From positions 1-14,700 of the forward strand of contig DGUE01000154.1 of NCBI GenBank assembly GCA_002393895.1: 14,700 nucleotides of DNA. The letters run 5' to 3'. This stretch comes from Bacteroidales bacterium UBA4318 (GTDB taxonomy: Bacteria; Bacteroidota; Bacteroidia; Bacteroidales; UBA932). The translations under genes and the position numbers were made by a program. The notes below the pieces were generated by a model. That model was not told where the DNA came from and ran no database searches. It saw only the letters and a list, made by a program, of their open reading frames with translations. This document shows positions 7,351-13,921 of the stretch, piece by piece; the first letter of the stretch is position 1, and each line of letters opens with the position of its first letter.

Positions 7351-7959
7351 TTATTTATATAATTTAAGTGTTGCAATCAAAGGGTTTGCCGGAGTTGTCG
7401 ATTCCGGACGGTATTCCACAGCGCATTGCAGGTGCAGTTCGGTTGCTTTCAGCCGCATCGCCATAATCACTTCGCCCGCCTCCAGCAGGTACCGCCTCGG
7501 AGACGTAGGCCCCAGCACCCGTATCATCCCCTCCTTCTCGTCCGTCTCGTACCTAAAAGATTCGGATTCTTTTATTATGGTTCCCGCCCGCAGCACCGCC
7601 TGCACTTGTGCTGGCATAATGGGCTCTCTGCGGTCCTCAGGACGCACGGCGGAGGCCGGGACGGAGCCGTCAGGCGATGTCGGTAGGCCGGGAGCCGCGG
7701 GGGTGTTTGAGGGGGTGGAACCCCCTGTTAGATGTTCCGGAAGGGTCTCCCCTCCGGACGCCATATCCGCCCTCGGATGTAGAGGGAGGGGCCCGTCGGA
7801 GACGGGAGGGGCCACGAAGTGGTCGGCTTGAGGAGGGGTTACCCTTCCGGAACCAGCCACAGCATTCAGCAATGATTCCAGCGAAGCCGACGGGCGGCGA
7901 ACCACCGTCCTGCCTTCACGGAACTCAGCCATCTTGTTTTCCAGGTAATTATCTGCCAT
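7351..7959 (-). CDS. Uncharacterised small protein with palindrome-encoded linker
   Basis: I do not recognise a function. Start ATG 7959 (MADNYLENKMAEFREGR) is preferred because it overlaps the end of the upstream oxidoreductase gene by 11 nt and gives a soluble 202-residue protein; ATG 7989 would add 10 residues and lengthen the overlap to 41 nt. The N-terminus (1-36) is polar and helical-looking. Residues 37-112 are Pro/Gly/Ser/Ala-rich low complexity. The C-terminal part (about 115-202) looks folded, with segments such as GEVIMAMRLKATELHLQCAV. The linker DNA is a chain of inverted repeats unlike neighbouring coding DNA. The gene lies between an FAD oxidoreductase and glnA in a compact unit. 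No signal peptide, membrane segment or catalytic motif is visible. Confidence 0.8.
   Translation of the reverse strand: MADNYLENKMAEFREGRTVVRRPSASLESLLNAVAGSGRVTPPQADHFVAPPVSDGPLPLHPRADMASGGETLPEHLTGGSTPSNTPAAPGLPTSPDGSVPASAVRPEDRREPIMPAQVQAVLRAGTIIKESESFRYETDEKEGMIRVLGPTSPRRYLLEAGEVIMAMRLKATELHLQCAVEYRPESTTPANPLIATLKLYK
7633..7726. repeat. Cluster of short hairpin-forming palindromes inside a coding gene
   Basis: Separate inverted repeats occur in about 95 bp: GTCCT/AGGAC (7633-7643), GACGG/CCGTC (7660-7671), CCGCGG (7695-7700) and AGGGGGT/ACCCCCT with a 3-nt loop (7710-7726). They encode Pro/Ser/Gly-rich residues of about 79-109 of the small protein on the minus strand. This density of hairpins is not seen in the other genes here. 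Confidence 0.65.
7737..7850. repeat. 114-bp element bounded by 19-bp inverted repeats, in frame
   Basis: The left arm CCGGAAGGGTCTCCCCTCC (7737-7755) and right arm GGAGGGGTTACCCTTCCGG (7832-7850) are inverted copies with two mismatches. Inside are two more hairpins: CCCGTC/GACGGG (7792-7806) and CCAC/GTGG (7812-7822). The total is exactly 38 codons and keeps the minus-strand reading frame open (residues of about 37-75). It looks like a non-autonomous palindromic element inserted into a gene; no target-site duplication could be defined by eye. Confidence 0.65.
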
Positions 7960-9457
7960 TTGCAACTGCCTCCGCACAGCGAATGCCATCTATGGCCGAT
8001 GAGACAATGCCTCCGGAATAGCCCGCGCCCTCTCCGCAAGGGTAGACCCCGGGCATGGAAACATATTCAAGGGTTTCGGGGTCGCGGGGGATGCGGACGG
8101 GGGAAGAAGTCCTGGACTCGACGCCTAGGAGCAGGGCGGCATTCGTATAATAATTACGTATCTTGACCCTCGGAAAAACCTTGCGCAGACGGTCCGCAAT
8201 CATCGGCGGAAGCAACTCATGGAGCGGAGCGGACACCACGCCGGGATGATATGTGGTTTCCGGCATCTTCTTGCTGATCTTGCCGAGGCAGAAATCCTCC
8301 ATGCGCTGCGCTGGGGAGGCCATAGGATTCTCAGCACCGTTGGCAGCACAGAAGTCATACATCTTCTTTTCCACAGAGTGCTGGAAATCCATCAGGCGGA
8401 AAGCCGAATCTCCGGGAACATCTTCCGGCTCAATCTGCACCACGACCCCGGCATTAGCGAACTTGCCGCTGCGGGCAGAGTTGCTCATGCCATTGAGCAC
8501 GACAGTGCCGGGCTCGGTGGAAGATGGCACCAGGATACCTCCGGGGCACATGCAGAAAGAGAAGACTCCGCGGCCATCCTGCTGCTCCACAAAAGAATAT
8601 TCGGCAGCGGGAACACCAGGCTTCCATGTGCCGTGATACTGCGACCAGTTTATCTTTTCCTGAGGATGCTCAACCCGCACTCCCATCGCAAAACCCTTGG
8701 CTTCCAGGGCAGCTCCCCGAGCCGCAAGCATCTCATAAACATCGCGGGCAGAGTGGCCTGTAGCCAGGATTACAGCCTTACCGGAGTAGACTGAGCCATC
8801 GGCTGTGCCGACCCTGAACGCACCGCTTTCACCTTCAATGGAAACCACCCGCGAATCGAAGTGATATTCTCCTCCGTGAGCGAGAATGCACTTACGGATG
8901 TTCTCTACCACAAGCGGCAGTTTATCGGATCCTATGTGAGGATGAGCATCTATGAGGATGTCTTTCGAAGCTCCGAAATCCACCAGTTGCTGCAGCACCT
9001 CACGTATGTCTCCACGTTTGGAGGAACGGGTGTAAAGCTTCCCGTCCGAAAAAGCGCCTGCTCCACCTTCGCCATAACAATAGTTGGAATCCGGATTCAC
9101 GAGCCCGGTCTGAGAGAGTTTAGCCATGTCGAACTTTCGGGCATGGACATCTTTCCCACGTTCCAGGATCACAGGCTTAAGGCCCAGCATCAGAAGCTTC
9201 AGCGAAGCAAACATTCCGGCGGGGCCGGCACCCACGACAATCACGGGCTCTGCCGCTGAGACGTCCTTATATTCAGCAAGTTGATAAGGCTGATATTCCC
9301 CGGGGGCATAGGCTTCGTAGCGGTAGCGCCAAACAGGCTCCTTGCGGGCGTCGATTGAACGCTTGACGGCCACCCATTGCAGCCCTCCGGCTTTGGCTTC
9401 TATCTCCTTCAGACGCGGTTCCCGCGTCAGGGGGCAACTGATTTCAAACTCTTTCAT
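7949..9457 (-). CDS. NAD(P)/FAD-dependent oxidoreductase, COG2509-type
   Basis: Cytosolic flavoprotein of unknown substrate, 502 residues. An N-terminal region of about 70 residues precedes the Rossmann dinucleotide-binding fold PVIVVGAGPAGMFA (GAGPAG at 76-81), with ILERG (97-101) at the end of the second strand. Further family features are YGEGGAGAFSDGKLYTR, VILATGHSARDVYEML, FCMCPGGILVPSS and the C-terminal FAD contact GVYPCGEGAGYSGGIVSS. Its ATG (9457-9455) overlaps the mnmA TGA by 4 nt (ATGA), and its own stop overlaps the next gene by 11 nt, indicating translational coupling on both sides. The link to tRNA thiolation is positional only. The family assignment is strong, but the reaction is unknown. 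Confidence 0.9.
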   Translation of the reverse strand: MKEFEISCPLTREPRLKEIEAKAGGLQWVAVKRSIDARKEPVWRYRYEAYAPGEYQPYQLAEYKDVSAAEPVIVVGAGPAGMFASLKLLMLGLKPVILERGKDVHARKFDMAKLSQTGLVNPDSNYCYGEGGAGAFSDGKLYTRSSKRGDIREVLQQLVDFGASKDILIDAHPHIGSDKLPLVVENIRKCILAHGGEYHFDSRVVSIEGESGAFRVGTADGSVYSGKAVILATGHSARDVYEMLAARGAALEAKGFAMGVRVEHPQEKINWSQYHGTWKPGVPAAEYSFVEQQDGRGVFSFCMCPGGILVPSSTEPGTVVLNGMSNSARSGKFANAGVVVQIEPEDVPGDSAFRLMDFQHSVEKKMYDFCAANGAENPMASPAQRMEDFCLGKISKKMPETTYHPGVVSAPLHELLPPMIADRLRKVFPRVKIRNYYTNAALLLGVESRTSSPVRIPRDPETLEYVSMPGVYPCGEGAGYSGGIVSSAIDGIRCAEAVANGR

Positions 9458-10824
9458 ATCACTCCACTTCCTATCATTTCGCCGTCAGGGGCATACCACA
9501 CGGCAAACTGGCCTGCGGTAATGCCTCGCTGTGCGGCATCGAACATAATATACAGACCGTCATTCCTTCGCAGCAGGGTCGCGTCCTGCAGAGGCTGGCG
9601 GTAGCGGATGCGAACGCGGTAACGACGGGACTCCCCTACGGCCATCTCCAGGTCCGGCCTGATCCAATGAAGCTCATCCGGGGCAATGCGCAGGCACAGC
9701 CTGGAAAGACCTGGGTGGGTATGGCCTTCGCCCACATAAATGATATTCCTGTCTATGTCGGTGGATATCACGAAGATTGACTCCTTGTGTCCCCCTATGT
9801 CCAGGCCCTTTCGCTGGCCTATGGTATAGAACTGTGCGCCCTCGTGCCGCCCCACTATCTTCCCGAAAGGATTCTCCTTCCAGCGGGTTTTCTTCACGTG
9901 CTTTTTGCCGGAACGGTAGGTTTCGGTCTCGAAGCGGATGGAGTTGTAGTTCAGAGGGGTGGCCAGGGTGCGCAGGTCTTCCTCCGGGCAGGACTCAATC
10001 TTGGTCATGTCGAAAGGATGCGAATCCTCCACGGGTGTAGCCTTATCCTCCGAGATATAATGGGAAATCATCGGCAGGGGGCCTTCAAAGCCATCTTTCA
10101 GCAGGCCGGCGACTATCTGCCGCTGGCGCTGATAGAGGGGATCCGACTCATAGAAAGCGGGGAATACCTCCACCACATCTCCCTCGACGGATTTCAGCTT
10201 CTGCTGCAGAAAAGTGGGAAGATCCACCTTTCCGACAAAGCATATGCCCTGGGAATCTTTCTTGTCGGCCGAAGGCAGATCCGCCTCCTTTGCCAAAGCA
10301 CGAACCTCGCTCTTCAGCATGCCGCCGATGGGGAAGATTGCCTTGGAAAGCTGCTCCTGGCTTAGCTGGCAGAGGAAATAACTCTGGTCCTTGCCGGGGT
10401 CCACGCCTTCCAGGATGCGAAATCCATTCTCAATCGCCTCCTTCCGGCAATAATGCCCTGTCGCAACCATATCCGCGCCCATCTTCTGCGCGACTTTCAG
10501 GAAGGCATCGAACTTTATCTCCCTGTTGCACAGCACGTCCGGATTAGGAGTACGGCCTTTGGAATACTCATCGAACATATAGTCTACCACACGCTGGCGG
10601 TAGCTTTTGCTCAGGTCTACGAAGTAAAAGGGAATCTCCAGTTTGCGGGCCACCATTTCGGCCACGAACTTATCCTCCTCCCACTCACAATCCCCATGCA
10701 AGGTGGCATCGGCATCATGCCAGTTCTGCATGAACATGGCAAAAATGTCGTATCCCTGCCGCTTCAGCAACAGGGCGGCGACGCTGGAGTCTACTCCGCC
10801 GGACAGTCCTACGCATATCTTCAT
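9454..10824 (-). CDS. mnmA: tRNA-specific 2-thiouridylase MnmA (long Bacteroidota form)
   Basis: Catalyses ATP-dependent 2-thiolation of U34 in tRNAs for Lys, Glu and Gln. The start is ATG 10824, because MKICVGLSGGVDSSVA is the conserved N-terminus; the frame continues upstream but that stretch overlaps cdd and its promoter. The PP-loop SGGVDSS is at 8-14. The catalytic Cys pair is Cys99 (NPDVLCNREIKF) and Cys195 (DSQGICFVG). ATGHY and DQSYFL are also present. At 456 residues it exceeds the usual roughly 360 because about 100 residues (221-320) are inserted before the FYTIGQRKGL segment. That insert is hydrophilic, contains QRQRQIVAG and ends in a basic stretch. It heads a four-gene unit and is divergent from cdd. 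Confidence 0.96.
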   Translation of the reverse strand: MKICVGLSGGVDSSVAALLLKRQGYDIFAMFMQNWHDADATLHGDCEWEEDKFVAEMVARKLEIPFYFVDLSKSYRQRVVDYMFDEYSKGRTPNPDVLCNREIKFDAFLKVAQKMGADMVATGHYCRKEAIENGFRILEGVDPGKDQSYFLCQLSQEQLSKAIFPIGGMLKSEVRALAKEADLPSADKKDSQGICFVGKVDLPTFLQQKLKSVEGDVVEVFPAFYESDPLYQRQRQIVAGLLKDGFEGPLPMISHYISEDKATPVEDSHPFDMTKIESCPEEDLRTLATPLNYNSIRFETETYRSGKKHVKKTRWKENPFGKIVGRHEGAQFYTIGQRKGLDIGGHKESIFVISTDIDRNIIYVGEGHTHPGLSRLCLRIAPDELHWIRPDLEMAVGESRRYRVRIRYRQPLQDATLLRRNDGLYIMFDAAQRGITAGQFAVWYAPDGEMIGSGVI

Positions 10825-10830
10825 ATCGTG

Positions 10831-10838
10831 CAAATTTA
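10831..10838 (-). promoter_or_regulatory. Promoter -7 box for mnmA operon (TAAATTTG, minus strand)
   Basis: On the minus strand TAAATTTG matches TAnnTTTG exactly and ends 6 nt before the mnmA ATG at 10824, so the leader would be only a few nucleotides or absent. It is back to back with the cdd promoter, with 23 bp between the two boxes. Confidence 0.6.
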
Positions 10839-10861
10839 GCATTATTCTCGCAATATTTTTG

Positions 10862-10869
10862 TATATTTG
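10862..10869 (+). promoter_or_regulatory. Promoter -7 box for cdd (TATATTTG)
   Basis: TATATTTG is a perfect TAnnTTTG box located 19 nt before the cdd ATG, giving a predicted leader of about 15 nt. Divergent from the mnmA promoter. Confidence 0.7.
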
Positions 10870-10888
10870 AAAGTTGTAACGCTGAATT

Positions 10889-11362
10889 ATGACCGACAAA
10901 CAAATCAATATCAAGTTCCACGAATACACTTCGCTGGAAGAACTGGGCAAAGAAGACCGCGAACTTGCCGAAGCGGCAATAGATGCCATGAAGGGTTCTT
11001 ACGCTCCATATTCCCACTTCAATGTGGGTGCGGCCGTGAGGCTTAGCAACGGCGCCATCGTCCAGGGAGCCAATCAGGAGAATGCCGCATTCCCTTCCGG
11101 GCTCTGTGCAGAACGCACCGCAATGTTCCATGCGGGAGCCACATATCCGGACAAGGCAATGGTTTCGCTGGCAATTGCCGGAGGAGTTATGGGCCGCCTC
11201 GCAAAGGCCCCGGCAACTCCCTGCGGAGCCTGCCGGCAGGTGATGGCCCAGTATCAGCTGAAGGGGGGAAAGCCCATGTCCGTAATAATGATCGGAGACG
11301 GACAAATATGGAAGTTCAACAAAGTTGACGACATCCTTCCCCTTATCTTTGACAGTATTTAA
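10889..11362 (+). CDS. cdd: Cytidine deaminase
   Basis: Zinc enzyme of pyrimidine salvage converting cytidine and deoxycytidine to uridine and deoxyuridine. The 157 residues are near the size of the short homotetrameric class. It has FNVGAAV (44-50) for nucleoside binding, the CAE motif (Cys73 zinc ligand, Glu75 proton shuttle) and PCGACRQV with zinc ligands Cys112 and Cys115. The three-Cys zinc site is that of the tetrameric enzymes rather than the His-containing dimeric E. coli type. ATG 10889 fits the promoter box 19 nt upstream. The gene ends 24 nt before the predicted start of the SRP RNA, whose -33 element lies inside it. Confidence 0.96.
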   Translation: MTDKQINIKFHEYTSLEELGKEDRELAEAAIDAMKGSYAPYSHFNVGAAVRLSNGAIVQGANQENAAFPSGLCAERTAMFHAGATYPDKAMVSLAIAGGVMGRLAKAPATPCGACRQVMAQYQLKGGKPMSVIMIGDGQIWKFNKVDDILPLIFDSI

Positions 11363-11381
11363 GAAAGTTTTCTTATATTTG
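11348..11381 (+). promoter_or_regulatory. Promoter for the SRP RNA gene
   Basis: A perfect -7 box TATATTTG (11374-11381) has a TTTG at 11348-11351 as a possible -33 element, spaced 22 nt. That TTTG is within the last codons of cdd. The box ends 5 nt before the first base of the RNA's closing stem, which fits the predicted transcription start. Confidence 0.7.
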
Positions 11382-11386
11382 CCGAC

Positions 11387-11490
11387 GGGAAAGTCGTACA
11401 CGACCAGCTCCCTCCCAACTCCCCCAGGGCAGGAATGCAGCAAGGGTCAGAGGTTGTAGCGGTGCGATGTGCTAAGCTTTCCCTTTTTTT
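11387..11490 (+). ncRNA. ffs: Small signal recognition particle RNA (4.5S type)
   Basis: RNA scaffold of the bacterial SRP, binding Ffh for co-translational membrane targeting. The conserved domain IV apex is present: the 5' internal-loop strand CAGG (11425-11428), stem GCA/TGC closing a GGAA tetraloop (11432-11435), and the 3' internal-loop strand AGCA (11439-11442). The ends pair as GGGAAAG (11387-11393) with CTTTCCC (11477-11483), followed by seven T (11484-11490). The length of about 100 nt matches the short 4.5S class without an Alu domain. The 5' end is placed from the closing stem and the -7 box; the 3' end lies somewhere in the T run. Confidence 0.93.
11477..11490 (+). terminator. T-run terminator of ffs
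   Basis: The 3' half of the SRP RNA closing stem (CTTTCCC) runs directly into seven T. The RNA's own long hairpin therefore acts as the intrinsic terminator. The next start codon is at 11496, only 5 nt after the T run. Confidence 0.7.
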
Positions 11491-11495
11491 GTGCA

Positions 11496-12854
11496 ATGAA
11501 GTCTGATATCATAGTCATAGGCGGAGGCGCAGCCGGTCTGATGGCCGCATACGGGGCTGCCTCGGCACTGGTTTCCGCCGGCAGCGACGCATCGGTAACG
11601 CTGCTGGAAAAGATGCCACGTCCCGGGCGCAAGATAATGATTACCGGCAAGGGGCGCTGCAATTTCACGAATGTCAAGGATTGGAATGAATTCAGTCCGC
11701 ACATCCGTACAAATCCCAATTTCCTGAAGCCGGCATTTTTCAACCTTACTCCCGCAAAGCTGGTGGAATGGTTCGAAGCTGCAGGCATGCCAGCCGTCAT
11801 CGAGCGGGGCGACAGGGCTTATCCGGCATCATACCACTCCACCGACGTGATCGACACCCTGGTCCGTGCCTGTCACGGAGTCGGTGCCAAAATTGAAAGT
11901 GATGCAGAGGTTTCGAGCGTAACCACCGACCCTTTCAACATCACCACGGCCGACGGTCGCAACTGGACCTGCCAGTGCCTGATAATTGCCACCGGCGGGC
12001 TTTCATACCCCGGAACGGGTTCAACAGGCGACGGCTACCGCTTCGCATCCGCTTCAGGCCATACCATCACCCCCCTCTTTCCTTCGCTTACCGCCCTGGT
12101 CCCCCGCGGCTACAAACTGACCACCCCCGAGGCTGACCGTCATATCGACAGGGCCACGCCGCTGACCGAATTGGGCGAAAAGCTGAAAGGCGTCCAGCTG
12201 AAAAACATAGGCGTGCAACTCTTCATCGAAGGCACGCAGGCCGGAAGCGAATTCGGCGACATCGACTTCACAGACGGCGGAATAGAGGGCCCCATCGGCT
12301 TCCAACTCAGCCGAAAGGCAGTCAAGGCCCTGATCAACGGCTCCCGCGTGAAACTTTCCATGGACCTCAAGGCCGGAGTGCCGCTGCCCGAACTCACCGC
12401 CCGAGTCAAGGAACTCTGGATGCAGATAGATAAGGATCCCCGCAGCCGCGGAGTCCGTGAAAAGGAGAAATGCCGCATCCTGCTTGGAAAGCTGATGCCA
12501 TGGGAACTCATCCCGGGTTTCGTCGCTGCCAATCCCGGAATCATGACACTGGAGCGCAAGAGCCGCACGGAAACCAAACTCTGGGTTAACCTCCCGACCA
12601 TAGCCAAATGCCTGAAAGAGTGGACTTTCGACATAGAAGGATACGTCGGCTACGAGCGCGCCGTGGTCACGGCAGGAGGCGTGAGCACAGACGACGTTGT
12701 GGCCAAAACCCTGGAATCCAGGAAGATAAAGGGCATGTACTTCTGCGGAGAAGTGCTGGATGCCGACTGCGATACGGGCGGATACAACCTTCACTGCGCT
12801 TTCGCAACAGGCCTGCTCGCAGGGCAGTCAGCAGCTAAAAATCTGATATCCTAG
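11496..12854 (+). CDS. HI0933/YhiN-family NAD(P)/FAD-dependent flavoprotein
   Basis: Cytosolic flavoprotein of the HI0933-like family (also annotated BaiN/RdsA or aminoacetone oxidase family); the physiological reaction is not settled. From ATG 11496 there are 452 residues. The start was chosen because MKSDIIVIGGGAAGLMAAYG places the FAD Rossmann motif GGGAAG at 9-14; the frame extends upstream into the SRP RNA but that part is not plausible protein. Also seen are PGRKIMITGKGRCNFTN (43-59), LIIATGGLSYPGTGSTGDGY, TAGGVSTDDV and CGEVLDADCDTGGYNL, all family hallmarks. No promoter box exists between ffs and the ATG, so expression probably relies on read-through of ffs. The 3' end overlaps the convergent tsaD by 20 nt. 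Confidence 0.93.
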   Translation: MKSDIIVIGGGAAGLMAAYGAASALVSAGSDASVTLLEKMPRPGRKIMITGKGRCNFTNVKDWNEFSPHIRTNPNFLKPAFFNLTPAKLVEWFEAAGMPAVIERGDRAYPASYHSTDVIDTLVRACHGVGAKIESDAEVSSVTTDPFNITTADGRNWTCQCLIIATGGLSYPGTGSTGDGYRFASASGHTITPLFPSLTALVPRGYKLTTPEADRHIDRATPLTELGEKLKGVQLKNIGVQLFIEGTQAGSEFGDIDFTDGGIEGPIGFQLSRKAVKALINGSRVKLSMDLKAGVPLPELTARVKELWMQIDKDPRSRGVREKEKCRILLGKLMPWELIPGFVAANPGIMTLERKSRTETKLWVNLPTIAKCLKEWTFDIEGYVGYERAVVTAGGVSTDDVVAKTLESRKIKGMYFCGEVLDADCDTGGYNLHCAFATGLLAGQSAAKNLIS

Positions 12855-13854
12855 AAACCGGTGCCACATCAAGCGCCGTTCTCTCTCCCGCCAGATAATG
12901 ATAATACCCGGCGATGGCTATCATGGCAGCATTGTCGGTAGTGAACTTGAACTCAGGAAGATAGGTGTTCCATCCACGCTTGCGGCCTTCCGCCACGATG
13001 CGGTCGCGGAGCCCGCTGTTCGCCGACACGCCGCCGCCTATGGTTATCTCCCGTATTCCGGTCTGCTTCGAGGCCTTGATCAGTTTATCCAGGAGGATGT
13101 CGATGAGTGTCTTCTGGAACGAAGCGCATATATCTTCTTTATTCTTTTCCATGAAATCGGGATCCTTGGCAATTTCGTCCCGCACGAAGTACAGCAGCGA
13201 AGTCTTTATGCCGCTGAAGCTGTAATCCAGCCCGGGAATATGCGGCTTCGCGAACTTGAAACGCTCCGGATCTCCCAGTTTTGCCAGCCTGTCGATTACC
13301 GGCCCGCCAGGGTATCCCAGCCCCATCATTTTGGAGCACTTGTCGAAAGCTTCGCCCACAGCATCGTCTATTGTCTGCCCGAGAATCTCAAAGTCCAGGG
13401 GAGAATTCACCTTCACGATCTGGGAATTGCCACCGGAAACCAGAAGGCAAAGGTAAGGAAAGGAGGGTTGCACTACGGGCTTATCTTTCTGTTTGACAAA
13501 CCCCGCAAGGATGTGCCCCTGAAGATGGTTTACTTCAACTATCGGTATATCAAGAGCAAGGCCGAGAGCCTTTGCGAAAGAGGTGCCTACGAGCAGCGAT
13601 CCGAGAAGGCCCGGTCCACGTGTGAATGCTATGGCAGTAAGGTCCGAAGCGGAAATGCCGGCGCGCGACAAAGCTTCGCTGACAACCGGGACTATATTCT
13701 GCTCGTGCGCCCTGGAAGCCAGTTCCGGCACAACGCCTCCATAAGCCTTGTGCACATCCTGGCTGGCGATCACGTTAGAAAGAAGCCATCCATCGGAGAT
13801 AACGGCCGCCGAAGTATCGTCGCAAGAGGACTCAATTCCTAAAATAATGTCCAT
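12835..13854 (-). CDS. tsaD: tRNA N6-threonylcarbamoyltransferase TsaD
   Basis: Transfers the threonylcarbamoyl group to A37 of ANN-decoding tRNAs (t6A), working with TsaB and TsaE. The start ATG 13854 gives 339 residues, the usual size, and begins MDIILGIESSCDDTSAAV. An in-frame ATG at 13872 would add six residues, but it lies at or before the predicted transcription start. The metal ligands are His110 and His114 in NHLQGH. SGGNSQIVKV, DDAVGEAFDKCSKMMGLGYPGG and IGGGVSANSGLR are conserved ASKHA/Kae1 motifs. It is divergent from tamB and convergent with the HI0933-type gene, with a 20-nt overlap of the 3' ends. The tRNA-Thr in this window, which reads ACG, would be a substrate. Confidence 0.97.
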   Translation of the reverse strand: MDIILGIESSCDDTSAAVISDGWLLSNVIASQDVHKAYGGVVPELASRAHEQNIVPVVSEALSRAGISASDLTAIAFTRGPGLLGSLLVGTSFAKALGLALDIPIVEVNHLQGHILAGFVKQKDKPVVQPSFPYLCLLVSGGNSQIVKVNSPLDFEILGQTIDDAVGEAFDKCSKMMGLGYPGGPVIDRLAKLGDPERFKFAKPHIPGLDYSFSGIKTSLLYFVRDEIAKDPDFMEKNKEDICASFQKTLIDILLDKLIKASKQTGIREITIGGGVSANSGLRDRIVAEGRKRGWNTYLPEFKFTTDNAAMIAIAGYYHYLAGERTALDVAPVSRISDF

Positions 13855-13873
13855 TTCACCTGTTTTGAGCATG

Positions 13874-13881
13874 CAAATTTA
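13874..13881 (-). promoter_or_regulatory. Promoter -7 box for tsaD (TAAATTTG, minus strand)
   Basis: On the minus strand TAAATTTG matches TAnnTTTG and lies 19 nt before ATG 13854, the same spacing as at cdd. This supports 13854 over 13872 as the start. Only 12 bp separate it from the divergent tamB box. Confidence 0.65.
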
Positions 13882-13893
13882 AGCATTATTTCT

Positions 13894-13901
13894 TATTTTT
13901 G
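13894..13901 (+). promoter_or_regulatory. Promoter -7 box for tamB (TATTTTTG)
   Basis: TATTTTTG matches TAnnTTTG and lies 20 nt before the candidate CTG start at 13922, a spacing like those at cdd and tsaD. Back to back with the tsaD box, so polymerase could hardly occupy both at once. Confidence 0.55.
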
Positions 13902-13921
13902 TAGATTAGTATAATTGTACA

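Noticed and set aside
10825..10989. Upstream extension of mnmA by 55 codons
   Set aside because: It crosses the divergent promoters and the cdd start. The conserved MnmA N-terminus begins at 10824.
11469..11495. Upstream extension of the HI0933-type gene into the SRP RNA
   Set aside because: The extra residues are encoded by the RNA's closing stem and T run; the FAD motif spacing fits ATG 11496.
12898..13842. Open frame of 314 codons on the plus strand opposite tsaD
   Set aside because: Antisense shadow of a highly conserved gene; no start context or domain.
13855..13872. ATG 13872 as the tsaD start
   Set aside because: It lies only 1-2 nt after the -7 box, at or before the expected transcription start, while ATG 13854 gives the conserved N-terminus and a normal leader.
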